Source: CAZIPZ01 sp964541075 (lineage in GTDB: Bacteria; Acidobacteriota; Terriglobia; 20CM-2-55-15). From it: a stretch of 7,045 nt of DNA. The position numbers were made by a program, and so were the translations under genes. How positions within the stretch are numbered: the first letter of the stretch is position 1; the number at the start of each line of letters is the position of its first letter. Below are positions 6,764-7,045 of the stretch, one piece after another. The notes beneath the pieces were generated by a model that made no database searches, had not been told where the DNA came from, and worked only from the letters and a program-made list of their open reading frames with translations. The DNA is taken from NCBI GenBank assembly GCA_964541075.1, contig CAZIPZ010000203.1, forward strand, positions 1 to 7,045. The letters are read 5' to 3'.

Positions 6764-7045
6764 TTAGGTGATGACACCCAGTCGCCTGAGAGGATAGGGG
6801 TGGCAGATGTCGGCTGGTGGAAGCCAGTGAGCAAGCAACCGATACACGCGTGCCCAAGTCAGCCGCCGTCTCGCACTCCGACGCCGCAGCGTGAAGTGCC
6901 AGTAGCGGCCGATCTGGAACCGAAAGCGCTGGATCGCCGGGCCGTTGGATGGCACGCCGTAGTAGCGCGTGAAGCCACCAACCACAGAGCGCCGCCACTT
7001 CCCCTGTTCGGGAACGAGGCTCAATACCATGCCTGCACTTTCCTC
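6764..7045 (-). CDS. Group II intron reverse transcriptase/maturase, C-terminal fragment (5' part beyond right edge)
   Basis: The frame is open from the right edge, giving 93 residues before TAA at 6766-6764. ATG at 7030 is an internal Met, not the likely start. The stretch EQGKWRRSVVGGFTRYYGVP, then NGPAIQRFRFQIGRYW, LRRRSARRRLTWARVYRLLA and HWLPPADICHPYPLRR follows the thumb/X (maturase) pattern of bacterial intron proteins, typically a Tyr/Gly-rich VPGN segment, a Trp-x(n)-LRRRS-x-R-x-TW segment and a WLP...HPYP ending. The protein helps its intron fold and splice, and copies it into DNA at new sites. The catalytic YADD region would lie to the right and cannot be checked, so activity is unknown. 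No endonuclease domain follows HPYP. The stop falls 5 bases before domain V. Confidence 0.85.
   Translation of the reverse strand, partial: EESAGMVLSLVPEQGKWRRSVVGGFTRYYGVPSNGPAIQRFRFQIGRYWHFTLRRRSARRRLTWARVYRLLAHWLPPADICHPYPLRRLGVIT

Larger units (their letters stand above)
6685..7045 (-). mobile_element. Group II intron (probably class C), 3' portion, running off the right edge
   Basis: On the - strand the order is maturase C-terminus, domain V hairpin, domain VI-like hairpin and a pyrimidine-ending boundary (CGAC), exactly the order of a group II intron 3' end. Domains I-III and most of the protein would lie to the right, outside the window. The protein lacks a C-terminal HNH endonuclease and its stop codon almost touches domain V, both in line with class C introns. 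The 3' limit at about 6685 is inferred from the domain VI hairpin and a branch-site-like CTAC, and may be off by a few bases. Confidence 0.75.

Noticed and set aside
6393..6998. Long - strand open frame of 201 codons across the end of the channel gene and the intron
   Set aside because: Part lies antisense to conserved channel helices, part is in the wrong frame of the maturase, and its recognisable middle (REPGAVIPLVRIC) is simply domain V translated. It is kept only as a clue about a possible frameshift.
1..7045. CRISPR array, tRNA, rRNA or insertion-sequence ends
   Set aside because: No regularly spaced repeats, no tRNA cloverleaf and no transposase frame or terminal inverted repeats were found apart from the intron fragment.

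Overview
The window reads as Gram-negative chromosomal DNA with a GC content in the mid-fifties (estimated by eye). It holds a complete-looking tripartite RND efflux operon on the + strand, followed by the 3' end of a group II intron on the - strand. The host phylum cannot be fixed. The style of the pump and outer membrane proteins resembles soil or environmental lineages such as Acidobacteriota, but that is a weak impression.

Layout, left to right. Bases 2-595 hold a TetR-family regulator that lacks only its first few residues because the window starts inside it. Its stop overlaps the GTG start of a lipoprotein-like periplasmic adaptor (membrane fusion protein, 592-1797). After 13 bases comes an HAE-1 type RND proton antiporter (1811-4975) with all its proton-relay residues. 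After 7 more bases comes a TolC-family outer membrane channel (4983-6659). The three internal gene starts all have a good Shine-Dalgarno sequence, and the genes are so tightly packed that one transcript, started left of the window, probably carries them all. The channel, adaptor and pump would form one trans-envelope exporter. The regulator, as first gene of the operon, would control its own synthesis together with theirs. The exported substrate cannot be read from the sequence.

Bases 6660-6684 are a short spacer. From about 6685 to the right edge lies the 3' part of a group II intron on the - strand: the C-terminal 94 codons of its reverse transcriptase/maturase (6764-7045, with no endonuclease domain), then a domain V hairpin (6726-6758), then a domain VI-like hairpin (6685-6722) ending in a plausible 3' splice site. 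The layout fits class C (IIC) introns, which typically settle next to terminator hairpins. The intron points against the efflux operon and begins about 25 bases after the channel gene's stop, where that operon's terminator would be expected. The most interesting points are this insertion and its slightly aberrant domain V, and a perfect 9-bp hairpin inside the signal-peptide codons of the channel gene.
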